From positions 1 to 34,470 of IMG/VR virus record IMGVR_UViG_3300032073_000103: a DNA stretch of 34,470 nt; one strand, 5' to 3'. Below the pieces are notes generated by a model. That model was not told the origin of the DNA. It saw nothing but the letters and a program-made list of their open reading frames with translations, and searched no databases. Made by a program: the position numbers and the translations under genes. Source of the DNA: a virus. Of this stretch, positions 31,479-34,470 are shown piece after piece; position 1 is the first letter of the stretch; every line of letters starts with the position of its first letter.

Positions 31479-31816
31479 TTTAACAAGTCCCTCACTAAAC
31501 CAATTAATTTTTCTCTTTGTGCTTCGGTTATTGGTTCATCATTGTTCATTTTGTAAACTTTTGTTTTTTTGTCAAAACTAAACAATTTTTCCTTACTAGG
31601 ACATTGTTTGTTTAATACTGCCTTCCATACTGGACACGAAGCCCAATTATATCCTATTTTTGTAGGGTATAATTCCATCATTCTTTTTTGTATGTTGGGT
31701 TTAGAATCTTCAAAGTTTTCAGATTCACAAATTGCTCGTAAAAAGTGAGCTTGAAATTCTTCTTTCATTGTTGGTTTAACTGCTATTATGCAGTTTTCAA
31801 TTTCTTGGAGATTCAA
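31475..31816 (-). CDS. Hypothetical 113-aa protein
   Basis: Helical, with an internal YNWASCPVWKAVLNKQCPSKEKLF segment whose two Cys could pair. It ends GLVRDLLK over the next coupling motif. No family is recognised. Confidence 0.7.
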   Translation of the reverse strand: MNLQEIENCIIAVKPTMKEEFQAHFLRAICESENFEDSKPNIQKRMMELYPTKIGYNWASCPVWKAVLNKQCPSKEKLFSFDKKTKVYKMNNDEPITEAQREKLIGLVRDLLK

Positions 31817-32052
31817 TTTTCAATTCCCCATTCTTGTAGATTCTCTATTTCATCAAGCCATTCCTGTAAAATTTGGCATGGGTTTCTTCGTGCGTACATG
31901 ATGTTATCATGTCTAATATCTGAATTATCCCTAATTAACCAGTCAAGGTTTAACTCTAAAGATATACCTTGTTCGGCTTGTTCTATGTATTCTATCTGCT
32001 CTTTGAAATCATCTTTTAATTCCTTCAATGCTTGTTTTTGTTCAGGATTCAA
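31813..32052 (-). CDS. Hypothetical 79-aa acidic helical protein
   Basis: The TTG start falls directly after the upstream stop, with GAGGGG about 8 bases before it as ribosome-binding site. Long acidic helices (ALKELKDDFKEQIEYIEQAEQG) are present. No family is recognised. Confidence 0.65.
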   Translation of the reverse strand: MNPEQKQALKELKDDFKEQIEYIEQAEQGISLELNLDWLIRDNSDIRHDNIMYARRNPCQILQEWLDEIENLQEWGIEN

Positions 32053-32211
32053 TTAGAAACCCCTCACAAAATTGGTACTAATTCTTTCTATTTCTTTTGC
32101 TATTTTTGAGGCTGTGAAAAAATCGCCTGTAACAATAGCTATTCTAGCCTTATCGGCTAACCGTGTCAATGTTTCGGTATCTTGAAACATTTGTGTTTGT
32201 TGTGTTTTCAT
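32053..32211 (-). CDS. 52-aa helical protein, first gene of the proximal minus operon
   Basis: MKTQQTQMFQDTETLTRLADKARIAIVTGDFF: two helices with no metal site. The ATG stands in ACTAATCATG, about 25 bp after a TATA-like GTTAATTAAC. It opens the 32.2 to 27.9 kb chain of overlapping genes. Confidence 0.62.
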   Translation of the reverse strand: MKTQQTQMFQDTETLTRLADKARIAIVTGDFFTASKIAKEIERISTNFVRGF

Positions 32212-32783
32212 GATTAGTATAGAAACGTATAGTTAATTAACTTTTCAGTCGTTACTTATACCCCCCCTATTTCCAGTCCAGTCATAAAATTAGACTTTGT
32301 ATTTTCTAAAAATATCATGGTATTTTTTCGGAAGTACATCAATTTAATCAAATTACCATATCATTTTTTGATAAAGTCCATGTCAATATTATTTTAGTAA
32401 TTGGTTTAGATTTCTTAACTTCTAAATTATGTTTTACAGATAACCAAACTTTGAACCCCAAATAGTCACAAATCAATAAAATCAATCAATTTCATTTCTA
32501 TTGTCTAATATTGATAATAGCATGGGCTTCTCTATATATGGGCGTGGGTGTGCCTGATACATATTAGCCATAAGGTGCGATTTTCAAAATCCTGTATAGA
32601 TTAGTTATTTTTGAAAATAAAAAAAATTTAATCAACTTTCTTTAATCATTCTGTCAAGTATTATTATTTTGACTGGAAATATAGGTGCTATATAAAAAGC
32701 CTAGTGCACAGTCTGGACTGGAAATATAGGTGGCATGATTTCAATATTTCATAACTGGAGTGGAAACAAGGGGGGTTTATATT
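32212..32783. promoter_or_regulatory. Non-coding divergence region with repeats (candidate replication origin)
   Basis: I see no convincing gene in these 570 bases. They contain a TGGACTGGAAATA motif on the minus strand (32268-32280) and on the plus strand (32714-32726), with the longer 17-mer GACTGGAAATATAGGTG at 32671-32687 and 32716-32732. A related ACTGGAGTGGAAA followed by a G run starts at 32754 and 32799. An exact 10-bp inverted repeat ATTTTCAAAA/TTTTGAAAAT (32580-32618) and a very AT-rich stretch follow. A TATA-like TATATAAAAAG is at 32689. Direct repeats, a melting-prone tract and divergent transcription fit an origin. Confidence 0.55.
32231..32240 (-). promoter_or_regulatory. TATA-like element of the proximal minus operon
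   Basis: The palindromic AGTTAATTAACT core is about 25 bp before the start at 32211. Immediately upstream on the minus strand is the TGGACTGGAAATAGGGGGGG element that recurs across the intergenic region. Confidence 0.55.
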
Positions 32784-32951
32784 ATGACTAAGCCCACGAC
32801 TGGAGTGGAAATGGGGGTTTTTTTGGACTCACCAATTCTTATCGGGTCTAAGCCATGCAACGGACTTTTATGTACAAAATCTTATAACAGTCCATTTATG
32901 TACAAAGTTAGGGTGATATGCTATGCCACAGTCCAGACTTCCAGACATTAA
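32784..32951 (+). CDS. Possible 55-aa hypothetical protein
   Basis: ATG follows TTTATATT closely and overlaps the next gene by 29 bases. The frame runs through one of the ACTGGAGTGGAAA repeats, and the composition (MTKPTTGVEMGVF...) shows no domain. It may be chance coding in the regulatory region. Confidence 0.3.
   Translation: MTKPTTGVEMGVFLDSPILIGSKPCNGLLCTKSYNSPFMYKVRVICYATVQTSRH
32867..32906 (+). repeat. Two TTTATGTACAAA direct repeats before the zinc-ribbon/ATPase operon
   Basis: The 12-mer occurs at 32867-32878 and 32895-32906, 28 bp apart. The second is about 24 bp before ATG 32923 and may serve as or overlap the promoter; paired sites suggest a regulator. Confidence 0.6.
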
Positions 32952-33516
32952 TTCTGCGTTCATTAGGTATAGAAGCGAAGCCATTCACGCTTTACAGACT
33001 AAGAACTGGTCTGCCATGCATGGTGCATTAAACGGTATTAACTCATTGTTGCCAGTTGATTATCAGGTTATAATATCAAGCCAAGACTATGAGCAACTGG
33101 CAAAGACTGAGATAACTTATGCTTGTGGCAGTTGTAGTGAATCCATAGACAAGTCTAATGTTCAGGTTTTTGAGCTAATGCCTGACAGTATGCAATCGTT
33201 ACTACATGGTCGAACGTTTAATAAAGTATGGAATTGTATAAAATGTCACAGTACGAATATGTTGAACACTACTGCCATTTCACAGACAATGCTTCAGAAC
33301 CCTACATACTTGGGAATTGTACCTGACCCACCTGAAAGAAAAAATGGACTTATGGATAGAATGAAGTTTAACATAGAGATTGAAAGATGGGGTTGGCTTT
33401 TACTAAACGAAGAAGAATATAAGATGGCAAAGTTTAGAGATGATAACTGGAACAAGGGTGATGAAGAAATGGGTGATATTGACAATTCATTAGATGATAA
33501 AGAGGGCGATACATAA
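32923..33516 (+). CDS. 197-aa zinc-ribbon protein upstream of the ATPase
   Basis: The N-terminal helical part (FIRYRSEAIHALQTKNWSAMHGALN) is followed by a zinc ribbon with widely spaced pairs (CGSC about residue 68, CIKC about 105). The C-terminal part is helical and strongly acidic (GDEEMGDIDNSLDDKEGD). The stop overlaps the ATPase start. A partner or adaptor of the ATPase is inferred from the coupling. No named family is recognised. Confidence 0.75.
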   Translation: MPQSRLPDINSAFIRYRSEAIHALQTKNWSAMHGALNGINSLLPVDYQVIISSQDYEQLAKTEITYACGSCSESIDKSNVQVFELMPDSMQSLLHGRTFNKVWNCIKCHSTNMLNTTAISQTMLQNPTYLGIVPDPPERKNGLMDRMKFNIEIERWGWLLLNEEEYKMAKFRDDNWNKGDEEMGDIDNSLDDKEGDT

Positions 33517-34470
33517 TGCCAATAACCACAACCACAAAAAAGATAGTTGCTAAAGGTGAGAATAAAGCACCATTAACTACTCATTGGAAGGGGGTATCTA
33601 TGGTTAGAAATCATTCGTTTTTGGCAACTGTCAGGGAAATTATTAACTTCAGTGCAGAAATTGACGTATGCAGAATTGGTCTTATTGGTTCAATGCACTC
33701 AGGAAAATCTACGTTAAGTCAGTCCATAGCCCATGCCATACACAAACACGCAGACTTGCAATACAAGATTAAGGTTTTGTATAAAGAAGACTTGTTAAAC
33801 TTTGAAAAGACATTACTGGCATTGGAACCAGTCAACTATATTTTGATATTTGATGATGTATCGTTTATGGGTGCTAGTGCAAACAAGAAACAAATTGAGA
33901 TGGTAAAGTCAGCCGTAACCACAATCAGACATCTGGACGGGGGACGGGACGTTAAGGTTATCGTAATGATGAACTATCACTATTCTATGGGACTTGACAA
34001 ATATCTCAGGTCGGCTGATTTCAAGTATATCACAACGGTAGATTCTTCAGAAAATGAAAATTTGATTAATATGTTTGGTAAAAAATACCAGCAAAAGATT
34101 CTGGACTTTAAAAAGTACAGACACATGGCTATTACCAAAAAGTATTGGCTTATGAAAATATCAAAAGACGGTGGACTATTCAAATATGAATACAGAAACC
34201 CGTTCATTCCTGTGATGTTTTGGAACGAAAACTCGTTACGTTTTATTGTGTCACCTACTAGACAGTGGCAAGACCCGATTTGTTCAAAATGTTCTGAAGC
34301 TACAACTTCAGGCGAATTAGAGTCAGACGTTCCTATTGAACAGTTCTGTCAGGAAACTGAGGAAAAATGGGGTAAGGGAACATGGTTAGCCAGTATCAAA
34401 CTCAATATGTATGTCGAGGGCATGACAGTGTATAATCCCAAAGTCATATCATGTCTAAAGTATCTAAACA
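33516..34470 (+). CDS. Viral P-loop ATPase, N-terminal part (continues at 1-240)
   Basis: Read across the circular join this is a 355-aa protein. Walker A is GSMHSGKST at residues 58-66. Walker B is ILIFDDVS at about 109-116, and a sensor-like MMNYHYS follows near 150. The protein is soluble and has a CSKC pair near residue 258. The start ATG overlaps the stop of the upstream zinc-ribbon gene (TAATG), so the two are co-translated. Known context: most archaeal membrane-containing and spindle-shaped viruses carry one such NTPase for assembly or genome handling. A role in packaging or virion assembly is inferred, and a DnaA-like or regulatory ATPase is the alternative. Confidence 0.85.
   Translation, partial: MPITTTTKKIVAKGENKAPLTTHWKGVSMVRNHSFLATVREIINFSAEIDVCRIGLIGSMHSGKSTLSQSIAHAIHKHADLQYKIKVLYKEDLLNFEKTLLALEPVNYILIFDDVSFMGASANKKQIEMVKSAVTTIRHLDGGRDVKVIVMMNYHYSMGLDKYLRSADFKYITTVDSSENENLINMFGKKYQQKILDFKKYRHMAITKKYWLMKISKDGGLFKYEYRNPFIPVMFWNENSLRFIVSPTRQWQDPICSKCSEATTSGELESDVPIEQFCQETEEKWGKGTWLASIKLNMYVEGMTVYNPKVISCLKYLN
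34344..34470. repeat. Terminal direct repeat (right copy)
   Basis: Second copy of the 127-base exact overlap with 1-127. It lies inside the ATPase coding sequence, in the same frame as the left copy, which supports circular continuity and argues against true virus termini. Confidence 0.93.

Noticed and set aside
32671-32820. CRISPR-like array from the repeated ACTGGA motifs
   Set aside because: Repeats are short, differ in sequence and spacing, occur in both orientations, and no cas genes are present.

Overview
The window is one complete circular element. Bases 1-127 recur exactly at 34344-34470, so the unique circle is 34,343 bp and the gene crossing the join (33516 to 240) is intact. The sequence suggests an archaeal host, most likely a marine ammonia-oxidising Nitrososphaerota (Nitrosopumilus-like). 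The evidence is AT-rich DNA, TATA boxes about 25-30 bp before start codons (leaderless mRNAs), signal peptides of the type VPTNVFAQ and NEAYAQ, and many zinc-ribbon mini-proteins, one with a CPCCG core followed by an R/K-rich tail. I read it as a temperate virus, probably with a lipid-containing and perhaps spindle-shaped virion. The basis is small two-helix membrane proteins resembling spindle-virus coat proteins, a viral-type P-loop ATPase, a giant surface adhesin and a tyrosine integrase. The host and virion shape are inferences; a circular integrative plasmid with a surface apparatus is the main alternative.

Layout. (1) 32.2-32.9 kb is a non-coding, repeat-bearing divergence point and a candidate origin. 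(2) 32.8 kb through the join to 0.7 kb on + holds a zinc-ribbon protein, the ATPase and four overlapping Cys-rich mini-genes. (3) 0.7-1.3 kb on - holds a 157-aa protein coupled to a C2H2 mini-protein. (4) 1.3-17.0 kb is the presumed virion module: a membrane-anchored 339-aa protein, small membrane proteins, an HNH nuclease gene inserted among them, the candidate coat protein, a 2301-aa fibronectin/LamG adhesin, a companion membrane protein, and a 1569-aa lysine-rich coiled-coil protein. (5) 17.0-20.3 kb on + holds a ribbon-helix-helix regulator, an OB-fold-like protein, several zinc proteins, a PD-(D/E)XK-like nuclease and a PAPS-reductase-like PP-loop enzyme. (6) 20.26-20.64 kb is a highly structured control region. 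(7) 20.6-25.5 kb on + holds an RHH repressor, an SF3 helicase, more zinc mini-proteins, a coiled-coil protein, small membrane proteins, a short tyrosine recombinase and two tiny basic proteins. (8) 25.5-32.2 kb on - holds about 25 small overlapping genes in two transcription units, mostly of unknown function. A PIN-like nuclease, a possible Cys-His-Asp protease-fold protein and many zinc-finger proteins are among them.

The RHH protein and its palindromes probably control the SF3 helicase, which would unwind the origin for host polymerases, since no polymerase or primase domain is visible. The integrase would allow lysogeny. The ATPase, coat-like proteins, adhesin and large basic protein would build the particle. 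The two minus-strand operons look like an early or host-interaction region. Genes there are chained by ATGA overlaps with a recurring ribosome-binding motif that also shapes the C-termini of the upstream proteins. About 27 genes encode small Cys/His zinc-binding proteins, an unusual density for 34 kb.
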